From: an uncultured Eubacteriales bacterium
GTDB lineage: Bacteria; Bacillota; Clostridia; Oscillospirales; Ruminococcaceae
Direction: 5' to 3'
Length of the DNA: 64,000 bases
Assembly: GCA_900314975.1 (NCBI GenBank)
Contig: OMXI01000014.1
Location: 1 to 64,000 of the forward strand
A program made the position numbers and the translations under genes. This document shows positions 43,490 through 52,853 of this stretch, piece after piece (within the stretch, counting starts at the first letter, position 1; the number at the start of each line of letters is the position of its first letter). Under the pieces are notes generated by a model. The model saw nothing but the letters and a program-made list of their open reading frames with translations, searched no databases and was not told where the DNA came from.

Positions 43490-43838
43490 TTTCCACACTC
43501 CTGAACTTCATTACAAACTGCTCTATTCTGCTGTCGGGCAAAGTCGTTATCCCGCTTTCGATAAGCACGCAGTTTGCATAGGTCGTACCGTCAAACAGCA
43601 GCGACCTCGGCGCACCCTTTACCGCCGCAAGAAAACGCTCGTACATTTCCTTGTCATCGATCGAAACGCTGCCCTCAATGGTTATCTCGCACCACTTAAG
43701 CCCCATTACCGCCGTCTCAAAGCCTCCCGACAAAAGCGCCTGCTGCGAAACAGCATAATCATACCGCACCGACATCTTGTCAAAATCAAGCCCTGACTGC
43801 CCGCAGCTCACCGTGTGCCTGAAATACCGTTTATACAT
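43479..43838 (-). CDS. Phage head-tail/tail component, unknown
   Basis: This is a 119-residue protein of beta and alpha mix. A block LKWCEITIEGSVSIDDKEMYERFL and the end RIEQFVMKFRSVE resemble small phage tail or structural proteins, but I cannot name a family. It overlaps the upstream gene by eight bases and the downstream gene as well, typical of phage morphogenesis clusters. Confidence 0.55.
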   Translation of the reverse strand: MYKRYFRHTVSCGQSGLDFDKMSVRYDYAVSQQALLSGGFETAVMGLKWCEITIEGSVSIDDKEMYERFLAAVKGAPRSLLFDGTTYANCVLIESGITTLPDSRIEQFVMKFRSVENGH

Positions 43839-44262
43839 CCTGCTCCACCTCCGCGCCCTCGCTTGTGCGCACAGTAAACTCTATGCGCCGCTCAAGCCTT
43901 TTCAGCGGCATGCTCTGCACCGCCTTTGACATCTCCATTTTCACAATCAGCAGACCGCTGTCCTTTGCCACGTCGTAAAACACGTTATAGCACGCGTCCG
44001 TCAGCTCGTCGTAATCGACAAAATCACCGCTCTTGCCGTATAAGTGCAGACAAACCCTGTGGTCTGTCTCAATGCAGAATGTACCGCTGTTGTACGTCAG
44101 CGCCTGCGCTACGACCTGCGAACCGTCAAAGCTCATCACACCCAGCATTTCGTCTTTATGTACCAGGCTGTCCACCGCCGAAAACTCCGTCAGCGGCAGA
44201 AAACCGCTGCTGTCAAGTATCACCCATAGCTTGCTGTAAAGCTGCTGTAAACTGTTTCTCAT
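43831..44262 (-). CDS. Phage tail completion/terminator-like protein
   Basis: The ATG at 44262 overlaps the upstream stop (TGATG), giving 143 residues; the longer frame (to 44295) has no better ribosome binding site. The product has an N-terminal helical part, a central beta part and an Arg-rich segment (KRLERRIEFTVRT). Size and place after the head-tail connector suit a tail terminator or completion protein. This is inference from order. Confidence 0.5.
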   Translation of the reverse strand: MRNSLQQLYSKLWVILDSSGFLPLTEFSAVDSLVHKDEMLGVMSFDGSQVVAQALTYNSGTFCIETDHRVCLHLYGKSGDFVDYDELTDACYNVFYDVAKDSGLLIVKMEMSKAVQSMPLKRLERRIEFTVRTSEGAEVEQDV

Positions 44263-44639
44263 CAGCCGTTCACACCCCTGAATAAAAAGTCGCACCCCAG
44301 CATAAACGGCTTTATCACCTCAAGAGCCGAGTCGCGCAAAAGCCGCGCAGACTCCTCTCTGCTCTTGTAGTCCACATCTGCCGAGGCTTTGCCCCCAAGC
44401 GTGCATATGACCTTTTCCTTTGCGTGCTGCGCGCAGACGTAGTCGTAAAAAGCGTATGCCGCAGCCGCATATTCCGCGCTTGCAATGCTGTTTGCACAAG
44501 ACTTGTTCTCGTCAAGCAGCGCACCTATCCTGCGCCACGCGTTTTCGATGATACTGATATTGCCGTTGACCTCGTCCACACCACACCCCGAAAGCTGCGT
44601 AAACTGCGAAACAACGTTCTCAAAGCTAATCCTAACCAT
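44262..44639 (-). CDS. Phage head-tail connector-like protein
   Basis: The start is at the ATG at 44639, with AAGGAG upstream. The 125-residue, mainly helical protein lies directly after the capsid gene, the usual place for the head-tail adaptor. I see no diagnostic motif; the call rests on size, helical content and position. Confidence 0.5.
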   Translation of the reverse strand: MVRISFENVVSQFTQLSGCGVDEVNGNISIIENAWRRIGALLDENKSCANSIASAEYAAAAYAFYDYVCAQHAKEKVICTLGGKASADVDYKSREESARLLRDSALEVIKPFMLGCDFLFRGVNG

Positions 44640-44714
44640 TATCTCTCTCCTTTGCACAACCTGTAAAGCTCAGGCGGGCACATTCACGCACCCGCCGAGC
44701 CACCTGCCAATCGC

Positions 44715-45692
44715 TTATGACGGGTCAGTGTCAAGCACCTTTACCGCACCGTCGGTGAGCTTTGAAAAGCCCACAGTTACCGAGCAAGCTATCTCTGAAC
44801 ACTGCGTAGAGATAAGCTTGTCAAAATCGACCACAACATCAGTGCCGAAAACAGCCTCGACCGCACAGCTCTTGTCAATGCCGACCGCAACATCACTTTC
44901 CAGCTGCGCACACTTAACCAGCGTTACGCCGTACGGAGTCTTGACCATGCCGCTTGCCATGTAGTCGCCCACGCAGTATTTCATCTGCTCAAGACCGAGA
45001 ATTTTCGCCATAGTCTCGGGCTTGCACACCATAGTTGTCATGTTGAACTCGCTCATGCTGCTCCAGAAAGCCGCAAGGTCAGCGTAAGTAATGTCGCTGC
45101 CCGCAATAGAGGACGGAGTAATGCCGTCGGTGATCTGCGCCATGCAAAGCCCGTTTACGTCTCTTGCGATAGCCGCACCGAGATTGCGCAGTATCACGCC
45201 GAACGCCTCAAGGCGCTGCTTTCTTATCGACTCGTAAGAGCACGAAAGCTTTCTTGCAAACTTTGTCAGCGCGCTTGAAGCCGCCGCCAGCTTGACCGTA
45301 GTAACAGGCAGCTCACCAGCCTGCTCGACCACGTCGCTCTCGCCGTCGCTTGTAACGGTGAGACCTCTGAAGTCCATAGAATCGGTGTATGTGGTAGTCG
45401 CAGCCACCTGCCCAAGTATCGACGCACTGTTAAGACCTGCCTTGATAGCGCGTCTTACGTACTCGGGAAAAAGCACAGCCGACTGTGTCGACAGGAAGAA
45501 TTTCTCCACCCTGTCCGAGTTTGCGCCCTTCACCTTGATGTCAAAACGCTTGAGCTGTCTTTCAAAAGCGTCAAGCCCTTTAAGCTCGGTGTTCTCGTAT
45601 GCGCTGTCAGGGTCAAGCTCTGCGAGCGCCTGTGTGAAAGTCTTTCCCGTGATAGAATAAAGTCCCTTTTCAAGTTTGATATCTGTGTACAT
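44715..45692 (-). CDS. Phage major capsid protein (HK97-fold-like)
   Basis: This 325-residue protein is encoded between the protease and the connector genes, as in HK97-type phages. The E-loop/P-domain-like middle (DVVEQAGELPVTTVKLAAASSALTKFARKLSCSYESI) is typical of phage capsid proteins. The start is set at the ATG at 45692, with GGAGAG at good spacing. It appears intact. The N-terminal delta-like region is short, so processing by the neighbouring protease is plausible. Confidence 0.75.
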   Translation of the reverse strand: MYTDIKLEKGLYSITGKTFTQALAELDPDSAYENTELKGLDAFERQLKRFDIKVKGANSDRVEKFFLSTQSAVLFPEYVRRAIKAGLNSASILGQVAATTTYTDSMDFRGLTVTSDGESDVVEQAGELPVTTVKLAAASSALTKFARKLSCSYESIRKQRLEAFGVILRNLGAAIARDVNGLCMAQITDGITPSSIAGSDITYADLAAFWSSMSEFNMTTMVCKPETMAKILGLEQMKYCVGDYMASGMVKTPYGVTLVKCAQLESDVAVGIDKSCAVEAVFGTDVVVDFDKLISTQCSEIACSVTVGFSKLTDGAVKVLDTDPS

Positions 45693-45706
45693 TATCATCT
45701 CTCCTT

Positions 45707-46591
45707 TTAAACTGTATAATCTGTGTTGTCATCTTCCTCGGGCAAGCGCGTTATAAAGCTCTCCCCGTCGTCATCATCTGCACTTTGCAGCTGCTTTTCA
45801 AGCGTTCCCCGAAGCTCTATCAGCTGCATCATATCCATATTCTCTGTCATCTTCGCGACCTGCTGCGCGGTGTAAAAAGGCTCGCAGAAATACGACAGCC
45901 GCATAACATCGCCTCTTACGCACTCGTATGCCGCCGCAAGCCTCTTTGAAGCCTCTGAAAGCTCGCCCTTGAGCTTGCTCACCGTGCGCGATTCCTCACG
46001 CCTTACGTCATAGTGCTTTGTCACACCCGCATTCACCTGCGCAGGCACCGCCACAAACGACCACTCGTAAGCGTCTGTGGGCTGCTCAAGCGTCACATAG
46101 CACAGCTTTTCGCCGTACTGCCTGCCCTTGATGTGCGCACACGCAGTCTTTGTCCTGTCCGCACCGCACACCGAGCAAACCTGCCTTGCCACCGCACAGC
46201 TTACCGAGACCTCCTTCTTTATGCCTCCGCTTATCTCTTTGATAAGGTCAGCATTCGCGCCCGTGCGCACCATATATGCACTCGCACAAAGCGCACAGTA
46301 CGGCTGTCCGTCACTCGTCAGCCTGCCGCCTTGCTCCTTGACGCAGGTGTCGAATATCCTCGCCGTCTGCTTTTCGCCCTTGGGGTCGTGGTCAAAAATG
46401 CCCGTCTTGCCGACAAACAGCTCTGCCAGCTTTTGCAGTGATGCGCGCGAGAACCTCTCGCCGTCGCGGTCAATGTCGTTGTCGCACAGCGTTACCGAAA
46501 AGCAGAAAACGTCCTTTGGCGAAAGCTGCTCAACAGCAAAGCGGTTTATCTTCTCCATTACCTCGCTTGTTATCTCAAATGCCTTTTCCAA
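45707..46591 (-). CDS. Phage prohead protease-like protein
   Basis: This 294-residue protein resembles phage capsid maturation proteases. It has an N-terminal FSVTLCDNDIDRDGERFSRASLQKLAELFVG, then FDHDPKGEKQTARIF with the likely catalytic His, and later a Ser-containing beta segment (IKKEVSVSCA). A four-Cys/His zinc-like cluster (CSVCGADRTKTACAHIKG) follows. The C-terminal third is helical and may act as internal scaffold. The start is a TTG at 46591 just after GGAGG; the portal stop overlaps. The exact catalytic residues are not certain. Confidence 0.65.
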   Translation of the reverse strand: MEKAFEITSEVMEKINRFAVEQLSPKDVFCFSVTLCDNDIDRDGERFSRASLQKLAELFVGKTGIFDHDPKGEKQTARIFDTCVKEQGGRLTSDGQPYCALCASAYMVRTGANADLIKEISGGIKKEVSVSCAVARQVCSVCGADRTKTACAHIKGRQYGEKLCYVTLEQPTDAYEWSFVAVPAQVNAGVTKHYDVRREESRTVSKLKGELSEASKRLAAAYECVRGDVMRLSYFCEPFYTAQQVAKMTENMDMMQLIELRGTLEKQLQSADDDDGESFITRLPEEDDNTDYTV

Positions 46592-47749
46592 TCAGCCTTC
46601 CTCCTTTCCCTCGATCTGCGCCGCCTGCGCGTTGTAAAGCCGTGCCCTTGCAAGTGCCAGCTCGTCCTGAAGATTGATATTTGCCCAGCTGATGCTGCAC
46701 CCGCTTTGCGCCCCGCACAGCCGCAGAAAAGTATCGCACACCCTTTTAAGTACGGGCGTGAGCAGCCTGCGGTAGTATTCCAGCTCGCTTGTCAGTATAT
46801 CCGCCTGCTGCGAGGACATCTTCTCCGTAGTCGACCAGTTAAGTCCCAGCAGAAACGGCGGTATCGACAGCTTTGCAACTATCTGCTCCAGCAGCTGACG
46901 CACAGGCATCTGCGTGTCGATTATCTGGTTATCCGCGCCGATAACCTTTATATCCACATCGCCCACGCTGATGAAATCCTTAACCACACCGTTGCGCGAG
47001 GCATTCATTCCGTCAGACCACTCCTTTGCGATAGCCATAGCCCTCTCTTTAGCGTACAGCTTGTCCCCCGCATCAGATGACGGCTTGTACGTCACCGCGT
47101 ACCGCACGTTGCCCGCGCGCTCAAAGTTCTGCCCTATGCACTCGTAAATGCGCATAAGTATCTCGCTTATCGCAGGCAGACCGCGCAAAAGCGATACGCC
47201 CTCGGGGTTTTTCGGGCTTGGGTTGAGCGTAGTGTACAGCAGCTTGTGCGGCGCGCTTATCGGTATCAGCTTTCCGCTGTGCGAGCCGTAGACCTTCATA
47301 TCAAGCGGCGTCTTACCGCAGGATATGCGATAAAGCGTAGGGTCGCCCACATACAAGCCCCTTACACAAAGCCTCTGCCTGTCGGTAAATACCCTGCCGA
47401 CTGCCTTGCCGTAGGTCAGCAGACAGTCAAGGTACATATCCGCAAAGGTGTTTATCGACCTTCCCGAAATGCCCACAGGCACGCTTTCACAGAACCTGTC
47501 AAGCTCGCTCTGCCAGCGCTCGTCGTCAGCCACAGCCTTAAAGTCGCCCACCAGGCGCACTATCTTCTCAATGCACGCATCTATAACAGGAACGTTCTCG
47601 CGCAGCCTGTCGAATATCTCGTTTTCCAGATAACCCGCATTGTGCGCAAGGCGGTAGGAGAACCTCTCCTCGCACCTGTCAGCGTTCACCGCAGGGAGTA
47701 CAGAAAGGTCATCGTCTTTTTTTCTGCGCTTTGTCTGAAAAATGCCCAA
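46592..47749 (-). CDS. Phage portal protein
   Basis: The portal forms the dodecameric ring through which DNA enters the capsid. The start is placed at the TTG at 47749, with AAAGGAG seven bases upstream; this leaves 14 bases after the terL stop and gives 385 residues. Segments VPVIDACIEKIVRLVGDF, PLDMKVYGSHSGKLIPISAP, LSIPPFLLGLNWSTTEKMSS and QQADILTSELEYYRRLLTPVLKRV are typical of portals. It lies between terL and the protease, as expected. Confidence 0.85.
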   Translation of the reverse strand: MGIFQTKRRKKDDDLSVLPAVNADRCEERFSYRLAHNAGYLENEIFDRLRENVPVIDACIEKIVRLVGDFKAVADDERWQSELDRFCESVPVGISGRSINTFADMYLDCLLTYGKAVGRVFTDRQRLCVRGLYVGDPTLYRISCGKTPLDMKVYGSHSGKLIPISAPHKLLYTTLNPSPKNPEGVSLLRGLPAISEILMRIYECIGQNFERAGNVRYAVTYKPSSDAGDKLYAKERAMAIAKEWSDGMNASRNGVVKDFISVGDVDIKVIGADNQIIDTQMPVRQLLEQIVAKLSIPPFLLGLNWSTTEKMSSQQADILTSELEYYRRLLTPVLKRVCDTFLRLCGAQSGCSISWANINLQDELALARARLYNAQAAQIEGKEEG

Positions 47750-47762
47750 GCAATCACTCCTT

Positions 47763-49022
47763 TCATAAATTTTCCGTATCTCTGTCAAGCGACATCACAA
47801 AGAAATCGCGCTCACTTTGAGATACAAAAGCCGTAACGAAATATCTGATGTCGTCCATTGCGTGGTCGTTCTCCTTAACGGGACAGTCCTTTCCTGCCTT
47901 TTCGTCCCAGCGGTAAAGCGAGAACTCCCTGATAGCATCGGTGCATTTTTCGCTGATTTTTATCCTTCCCAGCCTTATGCAGTCCGAAACCAGCCTTATG
48001 CCCCAGACGACATCGTTCTTTGCAGGCACCACGCTGTACCTGCCGTGACGCTGTATGCACTGTATAAACGACTGCGCCGAGGGGTCACATACTATCATCT
48101 CAACTTTTTTGTCGCCGATAAGCCGGCATAAGCCCTCGTAATGCTCCTCGTCCGTCCTGCGTTTACCGTGCACGCGCGAATCGTAGTAATACTCGTCAAC
48201 TCTGTACCATGTGCCTGCCGACTGACCCCACAGTCCGAAGCTCGACGGGTTTACCGTTCCGTAGTCACAGCTTACAACGTATCTGTCGCAATCGATATTT
48301 CCTTTGAATATATGCTTCACAGGGTCAAACATCGGGTAAACAAGACCCTCTGTCGCAGTCCATTCGCCAAGTACGAACCTCCTGCGGAATGCCCCCGTGT
48401 AAAGCCTGTTGTAGCGCATTTTCACAGCCCTTGAAAGTGTCGGGTTGTCATTCATCGTAAAATGCGTGTATATCAGTTTTTTTGCATCGTGCTTGTCTAT
48501 CCACTCTTTTTTGAACCAGTGGTAAGGGCTGTCGGGATTGCAGTTGAACCACAGCTTTGAGCCTGCCACCGAGCACCTCGCCACCGCCTGCTCCACAAAG
48601 CTGCGCGGCATCAGCACCACCTCGTCAAGCAAAAGCCCCGCAAGCGTAATTCCCTGTATCAAACTCGCCGAGCCCTCGTCCTTGCCGCCGAAAAAGTAGA
48701 ACCTGTTGCGCCTGCCGCCGTAGGTCACGTCCATATAGTTCGCACTGACCTTTTCCCTGACCGTCATACCCATACTTTGCAAACGCAGTATAAGCTCGGT
48801 CACAACGTTTCTGCGCAGCGACACTACCGTCTTTCCGCACATCGCAAAGCTCCTGCCGTCAAAGCGGCACATCGCCCACACAGCAAACGACAGCGACATG
48901 CACATCGTCTTGCCCGAGCGCACAGAGCCGTCGCATATTATCCCGTCCATATGACTGTACCGAGGATTGCACCACCAGTGCATCACAAATAACTGCTTGT
49001 TTGAAAATACAGGCATGCTCAC
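47763..49022 (-). CDS. Phage terminase large subunit
   Basis: TerL is the ATPase and nuclease that packages phage DNA. Walker A is ICDGSVRSGKTMCMS near residue 30, and Walker B near residue 130 reads LAGLLLDEVVLM. The RNase H-like nuclease acidic residues are at CDYGTVNPSS (about residue 249) and VCDPSAQSF (about 310), with HAMDDIRYF near the end. All look intact, so the 419-residue protein could be active. The GTG start overlaps the terS stop (GTGA); an ATG two codons later is possible. Confidence 0.92.
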   Translation of the reverse strand: MSMPVFSNKQLFVMHWWCNPRYSHMDGIICDGSVRSGKTMCMSLSFAVWAMCRFDGRSFAMCGKTVVSLRRNVVTELILRLQSMGMTVREKVSANYMDVTYGGRRNRFYFFGGKDEGSASLIQGITLAGLLLDEVVLMPRSFVEQAVARCSVAGSKLWFNCNPDSPYHWFKKEWIDKHDAKKLIYTHFTMNDNPTLSRAVKMRYNRLYTGAFRRRFVLGEWTATEGLVYPMFDPVKHIFKGNIDCDRYVVSCDYGTVNPSSFGLWGQSAGTWYRVDEYYYDSRVHGKRRTDEEHYEGLCRLIGDKKVEMIVCDPSAQSFIQCIQRHGRYSVVPAKNDVVWGIRLVSDCIRLGRIKISEKCTDAIREFSLYRWDEKAGKDCPVKENDHAMDDIRYFVTAFVSQSERDFFVMSLDRDTENL

Positions 49023-49513
49023 TGCTCACCCTCCCCGTCAAGCAGGTGCGATATGTCACCCTGTGCGCCCTGGCAGATAGCCTTCATAAAATCCTCTGCC
49101 TTTGCCTGCCCTCGCAGCTCACCGTCAAGCTCGTACAGCTTTTCAAGCGCCTTTTGCCTGTCAAAGAACTTGACCTCCACACCGCCGCCCTTGACGCGTT
49201 TAAGCTCGCTGACATTGAAAAGGTCTGCATTTGCTATCTGCTGCGCGTCGGGCTGCTCTGCGAAAACCAAAGCCGCCGCATCGTTCACCTGCCCGAATGC
49301 AAGGCGCGAAAGCCCGCTTTTAACGTATGCAAGCGTCTGCGTGTCACACTCGTCAAGACGCGCTATCTCCCTTTTCACCTGCTCGTCCGCCAGCAAGCGC
49401 GCACTCTCCAGGTTCGCGTCTTTCGGCGGTATCCCCAGCTTTACAGCCGTCTCACTGCCGCTGCGCAAGCGCACAAACAACTGCGCAAACGCCTTTCTTG
49501 TTGATCCTTTCAT
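49019..49513 (-). CDS. Phage terminase small subunit
   Basis: This 164-residue DNA-recognition subunit of the packaging motor starts at ATG 49513 with AAGGAGG at good spacing. The N-terminal helical domain (KAFAQLFVRLRSGSETAVKLGI) is HTH-like, and a central helical oligomerisation part and a short tail follow. It is the first gene of the module; no promoter with a good consensus was seen just upstream. Confidence 0.75.
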   Translation of the reverse strand: MKGSTRKAFAQLFVRLRSGSETAVKLGIPPKDANLESARLLADEQVKREIARLDECDTQTLAYVKSGLSRLAFGQVNDAAALVFAEQPDAQQIANADLFNVSELKRVKGGGVEVKFFDRQKALEKLYELDGELRGQAKAEDFMKAICQGAQGDISHLLDGEGEQ

Positions 49514-49533
49514 CTGCTGCCTCCTTGTTATTA

Positions 49534-49727
49534 GCGAGCCGCCTGTGGCGGCTCTAAAATAATAAAGAATAACGAATAAATAAGAAATAATAATAGCGGT
49601 ATCGCCTTACGGCACTGACCGACCTTACGGTCGCTCACGAGAGTATCCTTCGGATACTCCTTAATAATCATGTGAGTCTTTATTCTTTTTTCTTTATTCT
49701 TTGCTTATCGGCGCAAAGCGCCGATAA
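49534..49727. repeat. Cluster of palindromes, possible MITE-like element
   Basis: Four hairpins follow each other: GAGCCGCC-TGT-GGCGGCTC (49536-49554), GACC-TTAC-GGTC (49621-49632), GAGTATCC-TTC-GGATACTC (49641-49659) and TTATCGGCGC-AAA-GCGCCGATAA (49705-49727). The part from 49,556 to 49,702 is bounded by an A/G-rich segment (AAAGAATAACGAATAAATAAG) and its rough complement. It resembles intergenic elements at about 52.7 and 63.1 kb in layout. Confidence 0.6.
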
Positions 49728-50159
49728 ATTCTGATTTATATTAAGAACACTTTTGTAAAAAGGGAGTTGTTTTATTGTCTATTTGAGTTTCCCCGCAGCG
49801 TTTTGCTTGAAAACCCCTCTCACCTATACGCCCAAACGGCAGTTTTGTTGCATTGAAACGTGCAACAAATACTGAAATATGTCCAAATCAAAATATTTAT
49901 CATTTTCCTGCACAGTTTTCTGCCCGCCGAACTGTATACTCCTACAAACAAAATGCGTAAGTATATGAATATGCTAAAATATTATTTTCGCCACTTGCAT
50001 TTATGTTGAAAGTCACAAATCGTCACTTTACACAACTAAAGCGCTTGACATTTATGCAAAAGTGACATATAATATTTGTGTATAGTTACTTGATGTAACG
50101 ATTTTTCTTATAGTTTACAGATAATTTCCGTAAAAAAATGATTTGTACCCACTCTTGAC
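49728..50159. other. A+T-rich intergenic region upstream of glgP
   Basis: I see no gene or clear structured element. Several T and A runs precede the glgP promoter. Confidence 0.4.
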
Positions 50160-50188
50160 TTGCAAAATCTGTCGCATTGTGGTATAAT
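50160..50188 (+). promoter_or_regulatory. Promoter of glgP
   Basis: TTGCAA (50160-50165), 17 bases and TATAAT (50183-50188), about 92 bases before the start. Confidence 0.65.
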
Positions 50189-50280
50189 ATCAAAGTGGGT
50201 ATATTTGCCCGCATTACAAATTCTGTTAATTATTCAGAGAATATCAGCGCGGTATTCTCTATTCGGGAGGAAGAAACGAT

Positions 50281-52692
50281 ATGGCAAAGAACACTTCGGA
50301 CAATACCATTACAAAGGCGGAGCTGAAAAAGAAATTTGTTGAGATACTTCACAACGATTTTCAGACCACACCTGACGAAGCATCAGACCAGCAGGTTTAC
50401 GAAGCACTGACCAAAATAGTTGTCAACATACTCAAGACCAAGAGAAGGCTGTTCACAGTAAAGCACAATTCAGAGGGCAAAAAGAAGGTCTACTATCTTT
50501 CTATTGAGTTCCTTATGGGACGCTCGCTGAAAACATCCATCTATAACCTCGGTATGCAGGACCAGACCATCGCAATGCTCAAGGACTTTGGCATCTCCAT
50601 CAACGGCGTGTACGAGCAGGAGCCTGATGCAGGTCTTGGCAACGGAGGACTTGGCAGACTTGCAGCCTGCTACCTCGATGCCCTTGCAGCAGACGGCTAC
50701 CACGCAACAGGCTACTCCATCTGCTACGAGTACGGTATCTTCAAGCAGAAGCTCGAGGAGGGCTGGCAGACAGAGCTTCCTGATAACTGGCTCCCCGGCG
50801 GCAGCGCATGGCTCGTTCCCGTACCGACACAGTCAGTCGAGGTTCGCTTTGACGGCGAGCTGCGCGAGTATTGGGATAACCAGTACCACTGCGTAACACA
50901 CGAAAACTATACATCTGTAATGGCAGTTCCCTACGACCTGTACGTTTCGGGCTATAAGAGCGAGGCTGTTTCAAAGCTGCGTCTTTGGAAGTCAGAGCTT
51001 TCCACCTTTGATATGTCCATGTTCAATAAGGGCGACTACTCAAAGGCTCTTGGCAGAAACATCATCTCACAGGCTATCACAAAGGTGCTGTATCCAAACG
51101 ATAATCACGCAGAGGGCAAGTCGCTGCGTCTGCGTCAGCAGTATTTCCTTTGCGCAGCATCTATCGGCGATATCGTAAATCAGCATATGGCAGTCTACGG
51201 CACGCTTGATAACCTGCACGAAAAGGTAGCTATCCATATCAACGATACCCACCCCACACTTGCTATCCCCGAGCTTATGCGTACGCTGCTCGATGACTGC
51301 GGATATTCGTGGGAAAAGGCTTGGCATATCGTAACAAATACCTTTGCATATACCAACCATACCGTTATGCCCGAGGCTCTTGAAAAGTGGGACTGCAACC
51401 TGCTCAAGAGCGTCTGCCCGAGAATTTTCTCTATCATCATCGAGATCAACGAGAGATACTGCAAATCCCTCTGGGAAAGATATCAGGACGAGGCCAAGGT
51501 ATCGCATATGTCCATCGTCGAGAACAATAAGGTCAAAATGGCAACACTGTGCGTTCATGCCTGCCATAGCGTAAACGGCGTTGCAAAGATGCATTCCGAG
51601 ATAATCAAGAAGGAGACCTTCAAGGACGAGTACCTTGATACCCCGACAAAGTTCAAGAACGTTACCAACGGTATCGCGTACAGAAGATGGCTCTACCAGT
51701 CCAACCAGGGACTTACAGACCTGCTCAAAGAGAAAATCGGCGACGGCTTCTTGCGCAACGCCGCAGAGCTTTCAAAGCTTGCGGTATTCAGCAAGGATAA
51801 AGCAGTCCTTGAGCGCCTTGGCAAGATAAAGCTGGATAACAAGGCGGCATTTGCAAAGTATGTCAAGAACCAGTACGGCGTTGTGCTCAATACCGAGTCT
51901 ATCTTCGACGTGCAGGTAAAGAGACTGCACGAGTATAAGCGTCAGCAGCTCAATGCGCTGAATATCATCGCACAGTACAACTACCTCAAAGCAAACCCGA
52001 ATGCAGATTTCGTGCCAAAGACCTATATCTTCGCCGCAAAGGCAGCACCCGGCTACTATATGGCAAAGCAGATAATCAAGCTCATCTGGAACATCTCCCA
52101 GGAGCTTGCAAAGGATAAGAAGCTGAACGAGAAGCTTTCCGTTATCTTCCTTGAGGACTATAACGTATCCCTCTCCGAGATCCTTATGCCCGCAGCAGAT
52201 ATCAGCGAGCAGATCTCCCTTGCAGGTACAGAGGCAAGCGGTACAGGCAATATGAAGCTTATGATAAACGGCGCCATCACCCTTGGTACTATGGACGGCG
52301 CAAATGTCGAGATACACGAGCAGGTAGGCGATGATAACATCATCATCTTCGGTATGAACGTTGACGAGGTAAACGCTTGCAAGAACAGCTACCGACCTAT
52401 CGACATCTATAACTCAAACAGCACAGTAAAAGCAGCTATCGACAGACTTCAGGGCGGCATCAACGGCAATACCTTCAACGAGATCGCCGAGAACCTCAAA
52501 ACCAAGGATCCGTACATGGCTCTTAAGGATTTCGACAGCTATCAGCAGGCACAAAGATACGCATCAGAGTGCTATGCAGATAAGATGAAATGGAATAAGA
52601 TGAGCCTTGCAAACATCGCAGGTGCAGGCATCTTCTCGGCAGACAGGTCTGTTGAGGAGTACGCAAAGGACATCTGGGGACTGACCAAGTAG
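50281..52692 (+). CDS. glgP: Glycogen/maltodextrin phosphorylase
   Basis: This 803-residue GT35 phosphorylase releases glucose-1-phosphate from alpha-1,4-glucan ends using phosphate and pyridoxal phosphate. Family blocks are YYLSIEFLMGRSLKTSIYNL near residue 75, EPDAGLGNGGLGRLAACYLDALA near 115, DVQVKRLHEYKRQQLN near 545, and the PLP-lysine segment EASGTGNMKLMINGAITLGTMDGANVEI near residue 650. GGGAGGAAG precedes the ATG. It has its own promoter and terminator. It cooperates with the pullulanase at 61.1 kb in intracellular glucan breakdown. Confidence 0.97.
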   Translation: MAKNTSDNTITKAELKKKFVEILHNDFQTTPDEASDQQVYEALTKIVVNILKTKRRLFTVKHNSEGKKKVYYLSIEFLMGRSLKTSIYNLGMQDQTIAMLKDFGISINGVYEQEPDAGLGNGGLGRLAACYLDALAADGYHATGYSICYEYGIFKQKLEEGWQTELPDNWLPGGSAWLVPVPTQSVEVRFDGELREYWDNQYHCVTHENYTSVMAVPYDLYVSGYKSEAVSKLRLWKSELSTFDMSMFNKGDYSKALGRNIISQAITKVLYPNDNHAEGKSLRLRQQYFLCAASIGDIVNQHMAVYGTLDNLHEKVAIHINDTHPTLAIPELMRTLLDDCGYSWEKAWHIVTNTFAYTNHTVMPEALEKWDCNLLKSVCPRIFSIIIEINERYCKSLWERYQDEAKVSHMSIVENNKVKMATLCVHACHSVNGVAKMHSEIIKKETFKDEYLDTPTKFKNVTNGIAYRRWLYQSNQGLTDLLKEKIGDGFLRNAAELSKLAVFSKDKAVLERLGKIKLDNKAAFAKYVKNQYGVVLNTESIFDVQVKRLHEYKRQQLNALNIIAQYNYLKANPNADFVPKTYIFAAKAAPGYYMAKQIIKLIWNISQELAKDKKLNEKLSVIFLEDYNVSLSEILMPAADISEQISLAGTEASGTGNMKLMINGAITLGTMDGANVEIHEQVGDDNIIIFGMNVDEVNACKNSYRPIDIYNSNSTVKAAIDRLQGGINGNTFNEIAENLKTKDPYMALKDFDSYQQAQRYASECYADKMKWNKMSLANIAGAGIFSADRSVEEYAKDIWGLTK

Positions 52693-52850
52693 AAATAAGA
52701 AATAAGAGGTAAGAGGTAACAAAGCCTCTTGCCTCTTTTGTGTGCAGCTAGAAGCAAGATAATTAGAGGCAAGAAGCAAGAGATTTTAGCGGAAAGATTG
52801 GCAGCTATTCTCTTACATCTTACCTCTTACCTCTGACATCTAAAGGTGTT
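52693..52850. repeat. Purine-rich/pyrimidine-rich intergenic repeat element
   Basis: It begins with tandem AAGAGGTAAGAGG, contains GCAAGATAATTAGAGGCAAG-AAGCAAGA (52755-52781), and ends with the inverse-type CTTACCTCTTACCTCT (52816-52840). Almost the same internal 28-mer is at 63,050-63,077, and a shorter inverted copy is at 35,938-35,959. Confidence 0.6.
52704..52739 (+). terminator. Terminator of glgP built from a repeat
   Basis: AAGAGGTAAGAGG / CCTCTTGCCTCTT stem with one mismatch, then TTTT. The stem arms are copies of the purine-rich AAGAGG repeat that recurs in this stretch. Confidence 0.65.
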
Positions 52851-52853
52851 AAA

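Noticed and set aside
42560-49513. Complete prophage
   Set aside because: No integrase, repressor, replication, tape-measure or lysis genes; flanked by ordinary chromosomal genes.
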